A DNA stretch of 64,000 nucleotides from Gemmatimonadaceae bacterium. GTDB taxonomy: Bacteria; Gemmatimonadota; Gemmatimonadetes; Gemmatimonadales; Gemmatimonadaceae. The stretch is from contig DASYSS010000047.1 in the NCBI GenBank assembly GCA_036003045.1, positions 49,038 through 113,037 of the forward strand. Direction: 5' to 3'. Made by a program: the position numbers and the translations under genes. The notes beneath the pieces were generated by a model. The model was not told the DNA's origin and did not search any database. It saw nothing but the letters and a program-made list of their open reading frames with translations. Below are positions 53,825 through 63,528 of this stretch, piece after piece (position 1 is the stretch's first letter; each line of letters opens with the position of its first letter).

Positions 53825-55381
53825 GTGCCCAGCAGTAAGCCCGTTGCTTTGATTGTGCTCGATGGATGGGGATACCGCCGCGAGCGCGATGGCAATGCCA
53901 TCGCCCTGGCCGAGACGCCGACATGGGACCGGCTCATCGACCAATACCCATGGACGCTGCTGGAGGCGTCCGGTCGCGCGGTCGGACTTCCTGAAGGACA
54001 AATGGGGAATAGCGAGGTCGGCCATTTGAACCTCGGCGCCGGCCGCGTCGTGTCACAAGATCTGGTTCGGATCGGCGAGTCGATTCGCGACGGGTCATTC
54101 TTCGAGAATCGCGCGTTTCTCGGCGCCTGCGACAACGCGGTCCGAACCGGCGGCACCGTTCACCTGGTCGGTCTGATCGGCAACGGGGGCGTCCACGCGC
54201 TGGACGCGCATCTCGTGGCGCTCGTGGAGCTCTGCGCGCGGCGGCGTGTTCCCCCCGCCCGAGTCGCCATCCACGCGCTGTTGGACGGGCGCGATACGAT
54301 GCCTCGTTCGTCGCTCGGCTTCATGCGAGGGTTGCTTGGAAAGGTGGCAGGGCGGGCGTCCGTCGCCAGCCTGGGCGGCCGCTACTTCGGGATGGACCGC
54401 GACAAGCGCTGGGACCGTACGGAGAAATGGTACCGATCCGCCGTGCAGGGTGTCGGTCCTACCGGTGCCGATCCACTTCGCGTGATCAGCGAGGCCTATG
54501 AGCGCGGCGAGACGGACGAGTTCATCACGCCGACCGTGATCGTCCACGACGGCGAGCCCGTCGCGCCGATGCGCGACGGCGACTCGGTCATCTGCTTCAA
54601 CTTTCGCGCGGATCGCATGCGCCAGATCGTACGCGCGCTGACCGATCCATCGTTCGACGCGTTCGACGTGAGCGGACGCCCCTCGGTGCACGTCGCCACG
54701 ATGACGTCGTACGATCGGACGTTCGACGTTCCGGTGGCGTTCCCGCCTCAGTCGATGGCGAACATCGTCGGCGAAGTGGTGTCCAAAGCCGGCATGCGGA
54801 TGTTCCGCACCGCCGAGACCGAGAAGTACGCCCACGTGACATACTTCTTCAACGGCGGCGTCGAGGCCCCTTTTCCGTGTGAGGATCGGCTGCTCGTCCC
54901 GAGTCAGAAGGTCGCGACCTACGATTTGATGCCCGAGATGAGCGCGCCGGGTGTCACGGACGTGCTCTGCAATGCGATCGAAGAGCGCAACCACGAGTTC
55001 ATTCTTTGCAACTACGCGAACGGCGACATGGTCGGACACACGGGTTCGCTCCCGGCAACGATCAGAGCTGTCGAAACGGTCGACGCGTGCCTCGCGCGCG
55101 TGATGAAGGCGGCCGAATCGAGCGGGACGCGGTTGCTCATCACCGCGGATCACGGCAACTGTGAGCTCATGATCGATCCTGAAACCGGCGGTCCGCATAC
55201 GGCCCACACCACCAGCCCAGTGCCATTTCTCATCGTCGATCACGAACGAAAGTCGCCGCCCCCGCTGCGCCCCGGGGGCGCTCTGTGCGACGTCGGTCCA
55301 ACTCTCCTCACTCTGCTCGGACTCGAGCAGCCGTCCGAGATGACGGGAGTCGACCTTCGGCAGGGAGCCAACGACCAATGA
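53825..55381 (+). CDS. gpmI: Cofactor-independent phosphoglycerate mutase
   Basis: 518 residues from GTG 53825, which places the catalytic Ser63 (GNSEVGH) at the position expected for the family (about residue 62); a TTG at 53810 is possible. The N-terminal motif is ALIVLDGWGYR, and metal motifs include NYANGDMVGHTG and ITADHGNCE. It interconverts 2- and 3-phosphoglycerate with two Mn2+ ions. The stop overlaps the next gene as ATGA. Confidence 0.96.
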   Translation: MPSSKPVALIVLDGWGYRRERDGNAIALAETPTWDRLIDQYPWTLLEASGRAVGLPEGQMGNSEVGHLNLGAGRVVSQDLVRIGESIRDGSFFENRAFLGACDNAVRTGGTVHLVGLIGNGGVHALDAHLVALVELCARRRVPPARVAIHALLDGRDTMPRSSLGFMRGLLGKVAGRASVASLGGRYFGMDRDKRWDRTEKWYRSAVQGVGPTGADPLRVISEAYERGETDEFITPTVIVHDGEPVAPMRDGDSVICFNFRADRMRQIVRALTDPSFDAFDVSGRPSVHVATMTSYDRTFDVPVAFPPQSMANIVGEVVSKAGMRMFRTAETEKYAHVTYFFNGGVEAPFPCEDRLLVPSQKVATYDLMPEMSAPGVTDVLCNAIEERNHEFILCNYANGDMVGHTGSLPATIRAVETVDACLARVMKAAESSGTRLLITADHGNCELMIDPETGGPHTAHTTSPVPFLIVDHERKSPPPLRPGGALCDVGPTLLTLLGLEQPSEMTGVDLRQGANDQ

Positions 55382-56094
55382 ACGGAAAGCGAACGTCGAT
55401 CTATGCCGTCGTGTTCGGAGCGCTGCTCGCCGGCGCCGGCCAACTGAGGGCGCAACCAGGTGGAGGACGCGTTGGCTCTCTGCCGTCGAACAGCCCATAC
55501 GTCGACCTCCCGTTTTCACAGGAGCTGACGTTCTTCGGCGGGATGTATCACGCGCATCGCGACATCGCCGACGTCGGGCCGCAAAGCGGTCCGATTGCGG
55601 GCGTCAGCTACGCCTGGCGGGCCGGCGGACCAGCGCACATCACCGGCGAGGTCGCGTACATCTCGTCGGATCGTAACCTGATCAATCCGCTGAAAGCTGG
55701 GCTCGCGCGCAACCTCGGAACGACGACGCGCCCACTCTACACGGCGGACGTCGGACTTGGCCTCAGTCTCACGGGAGAGAAAAGTTGGCACCATCTCGTT
55801 CCTATGGTTGGCGGTGGCGTGGGCTTGATTTCGGATCTCCGCTCGCAGCCCGACTCCGGCGGCTTCGCGTTCGGAACGCGATTCACGTTCAACGGCAGCG
55901 TCGGGATCCGTTACGTACCCGGCGGCAAGTGGCAGATCCGAGGAGACCTGAAGGACCGCTTCTACACGATCTCGTATCCGCAGACCTATTTCACGGCGCC
56001 GGCGGGCGGAACGGCCGTGGTCACGACGCACGCCGAACGGTCCTACTGGTTGAGTAACCCCGCCTTCACGCTGGGCCTGTCGTACTTGTTCTGA
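55378..56094 (+). CDS. Outer-membrane beta-barrel protein
   Basis: 238 residues from ATG 55378. The signal peptide is MNGKRTSIYAVVFGALLAGA, cut near LRAQ. Barrel-like strands alternate (GVSYAWRAGGPAHITGEVAY, LYTADVGLGLSL) and the C-terminus FTLGLSYLF ends in Phe. The first gene of this short run overlaps gpmI. No specific function is known. Confidence 0.75.
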   Translation: MNGKRTSIYAVVFGALLAGAGQLRAQPGGGRVGSLPSNSPYVDLPFSQELTFFGGMYHAHRDIADVGPQSGPIAGVSYAWRAGGPAHITGEVAYISSDRNLINPLKAGLARNLGTTTRPLYTADVGLGLSLTGEKSWHHLVPMVGGGVGLISDLRSQPDSGGFAFGTRFTFNGSVGIRYVPGGKWQIRGDLKDRFYTISYPQTYFTAPAGGTAVVTTHAERSYWLSNPAFTLGLSYLF

Positions 56095-56107
56095 TCCGGC
56101 TCAACGC

Positions 56108-56524
56108 GTGCCGACCTTCCTCACTCGTCGCGTCACCTTCGCCGCCGCGCATCGCTACCGGCGGCCCGATTGGTCGGAAGAGGAGAACGCGCGCGTCTTC
56201 GGTCTCTGCTCGCGTGAGAACTACCACGGACACAGCTACGTCTGCGAGGTCACTGTGACCGGCGACGTCGATCCGAAAACCGGAATGCTGATGGACCTCG
56301 GCTTGCTGGACCGCGTGCTCGACGCCGAAGTGCGGTCGCGTTTCGATCACCGCAACGTGAATCTGGACGTGCCCGAGTTTGCCGACGGGAAGCGGATCCC
56401 GACCGGGGAGGAGCTGGCGCGATTCATCCACGATCGGGTGCAGTCGGCGCTCGGGTCGGTGCGCGTCGTCGAAGTATCGATCGCCGAAGATCGAACGCTC
56501 CGGGCGAGCTACCGGCCCGACTAG
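56108..56524 (+). CDS. QueD/6-pyruvoyl-tetrahydropterin synthase family enzyme
   Basis: 138 residues from GTG 56108. The zinc motif is the His of AAHRYRR plus HGHSY, with the catalytic Cys in LCSRENYHGHSY; DHRNVN and VVEVSIAED complete the T-fold site. QueD makes 6-carboxy-tetrahydropterin for queuosine; PTPS relatives make pterins. Adjacent mobA and moeA are a molybdenum cofactor set, but the Cys-x3-Glu-type spacing favours the QueD group. Confidence 0.88.
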   Translation: MPTFLTRRVTFAAAHRYRRPDWSEEENARVFGLCSRENYHGHSYVCEVTVTGDVDPKTGMLMDLGLLDRVLDAEVRSRFDHRNVNLDVPEFADGKRIPTGEELARFIHDRVQSALGSVRVVEVSIAEDRTLRASYRPD

Positions 56525-56525
56525 C

Positions 56526-57155
56526 GTGTCTCGCCCGGCCGACGCGCGTCGTGGAGTCACGGGCGCCATCGTCGCCGGCGGGGCGAACGAGCGGTTCGGC
56601 GGTGAATCGAAGGGGCTGCGGCGGGTGGGCGCTGTGCGCATCATCGACCGCGTCGCGGCCGCGATTCGCGCTGTGACACCCCAGATCGTTCTCGTCGCGA
56701 ATTCACGCGAAGCGGAGGCGTGGCTGGACGGCGTTCCCGTCCGTCGCGACGTTCGCTCGGAACGCGGCAGCGTCGTCGGGCTCCATACCGCGATCGCGTC
56801 GGTACCCGAGGGCGATATCGCACTCGTCGCCGCTTGGGACATGCCGTTCGTGAGCGCCGCGTTGCTTTCGCTGCTCGTGACTCGCGTGCGGGAGGGCGCG
56901 TCGGCGGCGATCCCGGAGAGCCCGGACGGCCCCGAGCCGTTCTGCGCCGCGTACACGAGCGCGTGTCTGTCACACATCGAGCAGGCGATCGCTCGCGGCG
57001 ATTTCCGACTATCGAGCGTCGTGACCGCGCTGCCCAACGTCTCGCGGATCGGCGAGACCGACGTTCGGCGGTTCGGCGACCCGGGGCGGCTCTTCTTCAA
57101 CGTGAACACCCCCGCCGATCTCGAGGAAGCCGAGCGAATGGCGGCGACGGCGTGA
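56526..57155 (+). CDS. mobA: Molybdenum cofactor guanylyltransferase MobA
   Basis: 209 residues from GTG 56526. The nucleotide-binding signature is GAIVAGGANERFGGESKGL, and a second motif is ALVAAWDMPFVS; FNVNTPADLEEAER closes the fold. It transfers GMP from GTP to molybdopterin. It follows the QueD gene by one base. moeA lies 1.6 kb downstream, beyond a PBP4-type gene. Confidence 0.88.
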   Translation: MSRPADARRGVTGAIVAGGANERFGGESKGLRRVGAVRIIDRVAAAIRAVTPQIVLVANSREAEAWLDGVPVRRDVRSERGSVVGLHTAIASVPEGDIALVAAWDMPFVSAALLSLLVTRVREGASAAIPESPDGPEPFCAAYTSACLSHIEQAIARGDFRLSSVVTALPNVSRIGETDVRRFGDPGRLFFNVNTPADLEEAERMAATA

Positions 57156-57246
57156 CGCGTCGGCTCGCCAGCGCGCGTCGCGAACTGGTATTGTTCAACG
57201 ACGCCCCCCAACCCCTCGGAACCACACGCCCCCGGGAGCCTTTGCG

Positions 57247-58734
57247 TTGACGCCCTCCTCTGCCCGCTTGCGCGGCGCCGCCGTGCTCGTTGCCGCGACA
57301 CTCGCCTGCCGACCGTCGACCGCGGTATCACCGGCTTCGATCAGCTTCGGCCGAGACGCCGGACTTCGCCGGTACATCGACTCGCTCACCGACGCGCCCG
57401 AGTTCTCGAACGCGCATTGGGGAATCCTCATCGTCGACCCGGAGTCGGGCGACACACTCTACTCGCGCAACGCGGGCAAGCTCTTCATGCCTGCGTCGAA
57501 CATGAAGATTCTCACGAGCTCGACTGCGTTGACGCAGTTGGGCCCAGACTATCGCTACCGCACATCGTTTCTTGCCCGCGGCACGATCGCCGACGGCACG
57601 CTGACCGGCGACGTGCTCGTCGTCGGCCGGGGCGATCCGTCGGTGAGCGACCACATGATGCACGACGCGATGATCCCGCTGCGCACGATCGCCGATTCGA
57701 TCGCCGCGCGCGGCATCCGTCACATCACTGGCCGAGTCGTCCCGTACGGCGACGCGTTCCCGGGCGAGGTGCTCGGCTACGGCTGGACGTACGACGACTT
57801 CGAGGATTCCTACTCGGCGCCGATCGACGAACTGCTCTTCAATGAAGGGTTCAGCGTGCTGCACGTGCGGGGAGGCGACGCGCCGGGCGCGCCGGTGAGC
57901 GTCGACGTGAGCCCGGCGCGCTCGGTGCCGCGCGTGCGAAACATGGCCGTGACGGTCGCCGCGAGCACCGACACCGTTCGCGCACGGCGCCGGCGCACGC
58001 TACGCGCGGTGAAGGACAGCACGACCTGGGACGTCATCCTCCAGGGACAGATCGGCGTCCGCGACACGGCGACGATCGAGGTCACGCACCACGATCCCGA
58101 CGCGGCGTACGTCGCCGCGGTCGGCGAAGCGCTCGCGTCGAAGGGAATCACGATCGATCAAGGGTGGGCGGACACGACGGCGCGCGTCGACACCCTCGCG
58201 ACACTCACATCGCCGCCGCTCAGCGAGATTCTCAAGGCGCTCATGAAGCCGTCGCAAAACCAGATCGCCGAGATGCTGTTTCGCACCGTGGCGATCGGGA
58301 AGCCGGCCGACAGCGCGCGCGCGACCGTCGCACGTCAGATCGCGTCGTGGGGAGTTGCCGTCCCGTCGGAGGCGATCGTCCGCGACGGCAGCGGCTTGGC
58401 TCGTTACGACTACATCTCCCCGCGCACTGTCGTGAGAATTCTCGACGCCATGCGCAAAGCACCGAGCTTTCAAGCCTTCTACGACGCCCTGCCCATCGGC
58501 GGCGTGGACGGCACGATCCGCAATCGCATGAAGGGCACACCGGCCGAAAACAACGTACGCGCCAAGACCGGCTCCGTGGCGCAATCACGATCGCTGTCCG
58601 GTTACGTGACCACGGCCGACCGCCATATGCTGATCTTCAGCTTCTTGTCGAACAACTGGACGGTGCCGGTGAGGTCGGTCGAGGTGGTGCAAGACTCGAT
58701 CGCCGCGCGGCTCGCCGGCATGCGGCTGCGCTAG
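57247..58734 (+). CDS. dacB: PBP4-type D-Ala-D-Ala carboxypeptidase/endopeptidase
   Basis: 495 residues from TTG 57247. A lipoprotein-type N-terminus (AAVLVAATLAC, lipobox TLAC at about residue 21) is seen. The penicillin-binding motifs are SxxK at Ser84 (PASNMKILTSS), SxN at Ser336 (SQNQIAEM) and KTG at Lys440 (RAKTGSVA). It cleaves peptidoglycan stem peptides or cross-links in the periplasm. No strong Shine-Dalgarno is seen before the TTG. It lies five bases before moeA. Confidence 0.9.
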   Translation: MTPSSARLRGAAVLVAATLACRPSTAVSPASISFGRDAGLRRYIDSLTDAPEFSNAHWGILIVDPESGDTLYSRNAGKLFMPASNMKILTSSTALTQLGPDYRYRTSFLARGTIADGTLTGDVLVVGRGDPSVSDHMMHDAMIPLRTIADSIAARGIRHITGRVVPYGDAFPGEVLGYGWTYDDFEDSYSAPIDELLFNEGFSVLHVRGGDAPGAPVSVDVSPARSVPRVRNMAVTVAASTDTVRARRRRTLRAVKDSTTWDVILQGQIGVRDTATIEVTHHDPDAAYVAAVGEALASKGITIDQGWADTTARVDTLATLTSPPLSEILKALMKPSQNQIAEMLFRTVAIGKPADSARATVARQIASWGVAVPSEAIVRDGSGLARYDYISPRTVVRILDAMRKAPSFQAFYDALPIGGVDGTIRNRMKGTPAENNVRAKTGSVAQSRSLSGYVTTADRHMLIFSFLSNNWTVPVRSVEVVQDSIAARLAGMRLR

Positions 58735-58739
58735 CGATC

Positions 58740-59990
58740 GTGGCGTTCAGCGTTCAGGAGGCGAGCGGGCGAATCCTCGCCGCGATCCACCCGCTCGGCA
58801 CCGAGACCATTCGTCTGCGCGACGCGCTCGGCCGCGTCCTCGCGAACGACGCGCGCTCGCCGATCGAACATCCGCCGTGGGACAATTCGTCGATGGACGG
58901 CTACGCCGTTCACGCGGCGGATGCCGCGAACGCGAGCAAGTCATCGCCCGTCGTCCTGCCCGTCGCCGAAACGGTTCGCGCCGGCCAGCGCCCCTCCGCG
59001 CCGCTTCGAGCCGGGACCGCCGTGCGCGTGATGACCGGCGCACCCGTTCCCGACGGCACCGACACGGTGATTCGCGTCGAGGACACGGACGGCGGCGAGA
59101 CGCGCGTCGAGATCCGCGACGCGCGCGACGCCGGCCGGAACGTGCGTCCGCGCGGCGAAGACTTGAAAGTGGGCGACGTCGCGGTGGCGGGGGGCCGCGT
59201 GGTTGGCCCGGCGCAGCTCGGCGTGCTGGCGTCGATCGGATGCGCGATGGTCGACGTGTTTCGCCGTCCGCGCGTCGCGGTTCTCACCTCGGGCGACGAG
59301 CTCGTCGACGTCGACCAGTTCGACCTCGTCAGGCGCGGCGACCGCATCGTGTCGTCGAACGGATACACGACGACCGCGGCGGCGATGGTCGTCGGAGCCG
59401 AGGTCGTCGACCTCGGCATCGTCCCCGACGATCCGGCGGTCTACGCCGAGCGTCTGTCGCGAGCGCTGGAATCCGATCTCGTCATCACGACCGGCGGCGT
59501 GTCGGTCGGCGCGTTCGACTTCACGAAAGACGTCGTTCGCTCGCTCGGCGCGGACCTTCAGCTGTGGCGCGTGTTGATGCGGCCCGGCGCGCCGCTCGGG
59601 TTCGGAACGCTTCGCGGGGTGCCCTGGCTCGGACTCCCCGGCAATCCGGTCTCGGCGATGGTGACGTTCGAGATCTTCGCGCGACCAGTGATCCGGCGGC
59701 TTCACGGCGAGAAGGACATCTTTCCTCACCCGATCGCGGTGCGCGTGCGGGACGACGTCGCCATAGGCGCGCCGCTCACGCACTTCATGCGAGTCGTCGT
59801 GACGTGGGAGGACGGCGTCGCGTGGGCTCGACTGACCGGACCTCAGGGGTCGGGATTGTTGACTTCGATGTCGCGCGCCAACGCGCTGCTCGTCGTGCCT
59901 CCCGACCGGCCGCTCGTGCGCGCGGGTGAAACGGCAAGGGCGATCCTTCTCGGCGACGGCGCGCTGTCGTCGGCGTCGTTCGCGCTCTGA
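58740..59990 (+). CDS. moeA: Molybdopterin molybdenumtransferase MoeA
   Basis: 416 residues from GTG 58740. MoeA motifs are PPWDNSSMDGYAVHA, RVMTGAPVPDGTDTV, the GGVSVGAFDFTKDV loop and LGLPGNPVSAMVTFE. It inserts molybdate into adenylylated molybdopterin. With mobA it forms part of the molybdenum cofactor pathway; other mo genes are outside the window. The stop is six bases before a methyltransferase gene. Confidence 0.93.
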   Translation: MAFSVQEASGRILAAIHPLGTETIRLRDALGRVLANDARSPIEHPPWDNSSMDGYAVHAADAANASKSSPVVLPVAETVRAGQRPSAPLRAGTAVRVMTGAPVPDGTDTVIRVEDTDGGETRVEIRDARDAGRNVRPRGEDLKVGDVAVAGGRVVGPAQLGVLASIGCAMVDVFRRPRVAVLTSGDELVDVDQFDLVRRGDRIVSSNGYTTTAAAMVVGAEVVDLGIVPDDPAVYAERLSRALESDLVITTGGVSVGAFDFTKDVVRSLGADLQLWRVLMRPGAPLGFGTLRGVPWLGLPGNPVSAMVTFEIFARPVIRRLHGEKDIFPHPIAVRVRDDVAIGAPLTHFMRVVVTWEDGVAWARLTGPQGSGLLTSMSRANALLVVPPDRPLVRAGETARAILLGDGALSSASFAL

Positions 59991-59995
59991 GCGAC

Positions 59996-60697
59996 GTGTC
60001 GCCGCTGACAGGCGAGGTGGACCAGCTTCAGGCGTCGCTCGAGCGTCGCTTTCGCGTAATGGAAACTCGCGTCGAAATCGGTGCACGTTCGTTCGTGATG
60101 CGGCATCCCGCGAGCGCCGAGGAGCTGATCAGCGACGAGGATTTCGAGCGCGACGAGCGGCTGCCGTACTGGGCCGACATCTGGCCCTCGGCGCGCGTGC
60201 TCGCGACGCGGCTTCTCGAGGAGAAGGGCGCGGGGCGATCGCTCGTCGAACTGGGATGCGGCGCCGGGCTCGCGTCCGCGGCGGCGACGGTCGCCGGCTT
60301 CGACGTCACGGCGACGGACTATTACGACGATGCGCTGCGGTTCGCACGAGTGAATGCGAATCGAAACGCCGGACGGGACATCACGACGCGTCTTTTCGAT
60401 TGGCGGGACATCCCGGCCGACATCGGTCGGTTCGACTGCGTCGTTGCGTCGGACGTGCTGTACGAGCGCGCGTACGGGACGCTCGTGGCGCAAACGCTCG
60501 CGACGCTCCTCGCGCCCGACGGGTTGGCGTTGATCGCTGATCCGGGCCGCATCGCGCGCGACGATTTTCTACGCGCGTTGGGGCCGCTCGGCCTCGCGAC
60601 GGCGCGGCGCGAGGATGTGGGCTTTGAGGAGGGCGCGATTCGACAGACCATTACGCTGTTCCGCATCGAGCCTTCGACGTACGCGATCACCCCGTAG
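59996..60697 (+). CDS. SAM-dependent methyltransferase (family 16/PrmA-like)
   Basis: 233 residues from GTG 59996. The SAM motif I is LVELGCGAGLASAAATVAG, followed by DVTATDYYDDALRFARVNANRN and VVASDVLYERAYGTLVAQTLA (post-motif II). It resembles ETFBKMT/METTL16-group protein lysine methyltransferases. That similarity to an ETF-beta lysine methyltransferase is notable, since an etfA gene lies 3 kb downstream. Substrate is not established. Its end overlaps a convergent gene by 11 bases. Confidence 0.75.
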   Translation: MSPLTGEVDQLQASLERRFRVMETRVEIGARSFVMRHPASAEELISDEDFERDERLPYWADIWPSARVLATRLLEEKGAGRSLVELGCGAGLASAAATVAGFDVTATDYYDDALRFARVNANRNAGRDITTRLFDWRDIPADIGRFDCVVASDVLYERAYGTLVAQTLATLLAPDGLALIADPGRIARDDFLRALGPLGLATARREDVGFEEGAIRQTITLFRIEPSTYAITP

Positions 60698-61451
60698 GCG
60701 CGACCTCGAACACCAGCAGGTCGATCGGCTCGGTCACGGGCTGCGGATCAACCGCGGCCGCGTGCCTTCTCACTCGCTCCAAGCCCGCCTCGAGCTCGGC
60801 AGCGCTCACGCGCGCGAGGACGGAGTCGCCGCCGGCCGCAAGCTTCTCCGCGTAGACGGCCCATGTCGGTGCAATGGTTTGCGTGACGAGCTCTGACGAT
60901 ACGAGGCGGAACCCGGCACCCTCGAACGTGTCACGGATCTCGGAAACACTCGGCAGCACCTCCTCGTGCAACGCGCGCGTTACCGGGATGAACGGGATGT
61001 ACGCGTAGGAATCGATCTGTTCCCGGGTCCCCGCCCTTACGACCAATACGCCGCCGTCGCTCAACACGCGCCGACATTCGCGCGCGACGAGCGGTCGGTC
61101 GGAAAAGTGGTGGAAGGTCATCGACGTGAAGACCATGTCCACCGACTTCGCCTCGAGCGGAATCGCTTCCGCGCGCCCCTCCTGATAGTGCACGCGCGGC
61201 TCGTGCGGTTTGCCGCGCGCGACCGACAGCATCTTCTGCGACGGGTCGACTCCGACGACCTCGACGTCGAATCGAGTCGCGAGCGCCTGCGAGAATCGTC
61301 CGGTGCCGCAGCCGAGATCGAGGATGCGGCGGATCGGCCGGCCGTGAACGCGCGATTCGATCGTCGACATCCACAGCGCGAGCGCCTCGGGGCCGTGGTC
61401 GCGCGCGCGGTCGTAGCCTTCGGGGATGGTAGTTCCGTCGTAGTCGACCAC
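60687..61451 (-). CDS. SAM-dependent methyltransferase (class I)
   Basis: 254 residues from GTG 61451. SAM motif I is ILDLGCGTGRFSQALAT, with VVGVDPSQKMLSVAR and a downstream MVFTSMTFHHFSDRPLVARECRRVL. This is the generic UbiE/COQ5-like class I fold without a definite substrate. It lies directly after the Fe-S protein gene, gap one base, on the same strand. Function unknown. Confidence 0.8.
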   Translation of the reverse strand: MVDYDGTTIPEGYDRARDHGPEALALWMSTIESRVHGRPIRRILDLGCGTGRFSQALATRFDVEVVGVDPSQKMLSVARGKPHEPRVHYQEGRAEAIPLEAKSVDMVFTSMTFHHFSDRPLVARECRRVLSDGGVLVVRAGTREQIDSYAYIPFIPVTRALHEEVLPSVSEIRDTFEGAGFRLVSSELVTQTIAPTWAVYAEKLAAGGDSVLARVSAAELEAGLERVRRHAAAVDPQPVTEPIDLLVFEVAPTG

Positions 61452-61452
61452 G

Positions 61453-63528
61453 CTATCCCGCGGCGAGTCGCTCGGCCACGACTTCGGCGATGTCGACGAC
61501 GGGTACGCTCGAATCGGCCGCCTTCACACCGTCGCTCATCATCGTCATGCAGAACGGGCATGCCACGGCGATGCGGTCGGGCTCGAGCGACAACAGCTCC
61601 TCGGTGCGCTCGACGTTGATTCGTTTGCCGGTTCGCTCTTCCATGAACATGCGGCCGCCGCCCGCACCGCAGCACAATCCTCGATCGCGCGTGCGCTTCG
61701 GCTCCACGAGCTCGACGACCGGCAGCGCGCGGCGCAGCGTCTCGCGCGGCGCGTCATAGATGTCGTTGTAGCGGCCGAGATAGCAGGAGTCGTGGTAGGC
61801 GACGGTGAGACGCTTGCCGTTCTCCGACTCGAGCGGCACGCGGTGCTCCGACAGCAGCCGCTCGATGTACGTCGAGTGGTGGATGACGTCGTAGTTGCCG
61901 CCCAGCTGCGGGAACTCGTTGCCGATCTGGTGGAAACAGTGCGGACAACTGGTCACGATCGTCTGCACGTGATAGCGGTCGAGCGTCTCGATCGTGTCCT
62001 TGGCGAGCATCTGGTAGAGGTATTCATTGCCCATGCGCCGGGCGGGGTCGCCGTGGCAGTGCTCTTCCTGACCAAGGATCGCGAAGCTGATGTTGCACGC
62101 ATCGAGAATTCTCGCGAACGCCACGGTGATCTTCTTCGCGCGGTCGTCGAACGACCCCATACAGCCGACCCAAAACAACACGTCCGGACGCTCACCCCGC
62201 TCGGCCATCTCGGCCATCGTGCGGACGTTCATCCCGCGTGCCCACTCGGCGCGGTCGGCGGGGTTGAACGCCCACGGCGACCCGTTGCGCTCGAGCGACT
62301 CGAAGGCCGGCTGGATCTCTTCCGGGAAGCGCGACTCGGAAAGTACGAGATTCCGCCGTAATTCATTTATGATCTCGAGCTGGTCGATCGACACCGGGCA
62401 TTCCTCGACGCAAGCGCGGCAGCTCGTGCACGCCCACAGCTCCTCTTCCGTGATGTAGCCGTCGAGGAGACGATCCTGGCCGGTGTGGCCGGCTTCCGCC
62501 GCCGCAACCGCCGCGGTCTCGTGCGCGAGCGCGGGCCCCTTGAACGCCATCCAGTCGCCCGTGGCGGCCGGGCCCATCTCCATCAGACGCTGCCGCGTGT
62601 TGATGACGATCTTCCGCGGACTGAGCGGCTTGCCCGTGATATTGGCCGGACACGCCGCCGTGCAGCGGCCGCATTCGGTGCACGAGTATCCGTCGAGAAG
62701 GTTTTTCCACGACAACTGCTCGACGTCCGCCGCGCCGAACTGCGCGTTCTCGGCCTCGAGGTCCATCGGCTTCATCGCGCCGCGCGTGCCCGGACCGCTC
62801 GTGTTCGACAGATACACGTTGATCAGCGACGTCACGACGTGGAGGTGCTTCGAGTACGGCAAATAGTTCAGGAAAGTCAGGATCAACACGACGTGCGCCC
62901 ACCAGAACCCCATCGCCAATGCGGCCGGGTTGCTCACCGACGATCCGATCACCCCCGCGAGCCCGCGCGACACGACCTTCTCCGGCCCGATCGTGCCCCC
63001 GCCGGGCAACGCGAGATAGTTGCAGGCGTTCGCGAGCAGCAGCGTCACCATCAGCCCGCCGATGAGACTCAGGATGATGAGCGCGTCGGTGTGCTCGAGC
63101 TTGTCCCCCTCGAGGCGCTTCGGATGGAGCACCAGGCGGCGGTAGAACGCGAACGCGACGGCGGCGATGACGAGCGCCGCGAAGGCATCCTGCGAAAACG
63201 AATAGAGGAGATAGACCGGCTTCGGCAGAATCAGACCGTACGAGAATCCGCCGAACACACCTTGGATCATGATCTCCACGGTGCCCGCCGTGAGCACGAC
63301 GAAGCCCCAGAAGATCGTCGCGTGCATGAGCCCCGCCGGCTCCTCGCGGAAGATCTTGCTCTGCGCGATGCCGATCGAGATCAGGTTCCTGATCCGCGTG
63401 CGCGGATCGTTGGTGCGGTCTTCCGGAAGGCCGAGCCGCGCGTAGCGAACGAGACGCTGGACGTTGAGCGCGAACAACCCCGCGCTCAACGTGAACACGA
63501 CCAGGAAAATCGCGATCGAGGCCGACAT
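61453..63528 (-). CDS. Membrane Fe-S oxidoreductase of the ETF:menaquinone oxidoreductase type
   Basis: 691 residues from ATG 63528, overlapping the etfA stop as ATGA. The N-terminal ~220 residues form about five to six membrane helices, as in heme-b-binding nitrate-reductase-gamma-like domains. Two 4Fe-4S ferredoxin motifs follow (CTECGRCTAACP and CTSCRACVEECP). The C-terminal half has two CCG (DUF224) domains, including DSCYLGRYND and GLCCGAGGG, typical of heterodisulfide-reductase-like proteins. Known ETF:(mena)quinone oxidoreductases have this layout and pass electrons from reduced ETF to the quinone pool during fatty-acid oxidation. Position next to etfA supports the role. Confidence 0.85.
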   Translation of the reverse strand: MSASIAIFLVVFTLSAGLFALNVQRLVRYARLGLPEDRTNDPRTRIRNLISIGIAQSKIFREEPAGLMHATIFWGFVVLTAGTVEIMIQGVFGGFSYGLILPKPVYLLYSFSQDAFAALVIAAVAFAFYRRLVLHPKRLEGDKLEHTDALIILSLIGGLMVTLLLANACNYLALPGGGTIGPEKVVSRGLAGVIGSSVSNPAALAMGFWWAHVVLILTFLNYLPYSKHLHVVTSLINVYLSNTSGPGTRGAMKPMDLEAENAQFGAADVEQLSWKNLLDGYSCTECGRCTAACPANITGKPLSPRKIVINTRQRLMEMGPAATGDWMAFKGPALAHETAAVAAAEAGHTGQDRLLDGYITEEELWACTSCRACVEECPVSIDQLEIINELRRNLVLSESRFPEEIQPAFESLERNGSPWAFNPADRAEWARGMNVRTMAEMAERGERPDVLFWVGCMGSFDDRAKKITVAFARILDACNISFAILGQEEHCHGDPARRMGNEYLYQMLAKDTIETLDRYHVQTIVTSCPHCFHQIGNEFPQLGGNYDVIHHSTYIERLLSEHRVPLESENGKRLTVAYHDSCYLGRYNDIYDAPRETLRRALPVVELVEPKRTRDRGLCCGAGGGRMFMEERTGKRINVERTEELLSLEPDRIAVACPFCMTMMSDGVKAADSSVPVVDIAEVVAERLAAG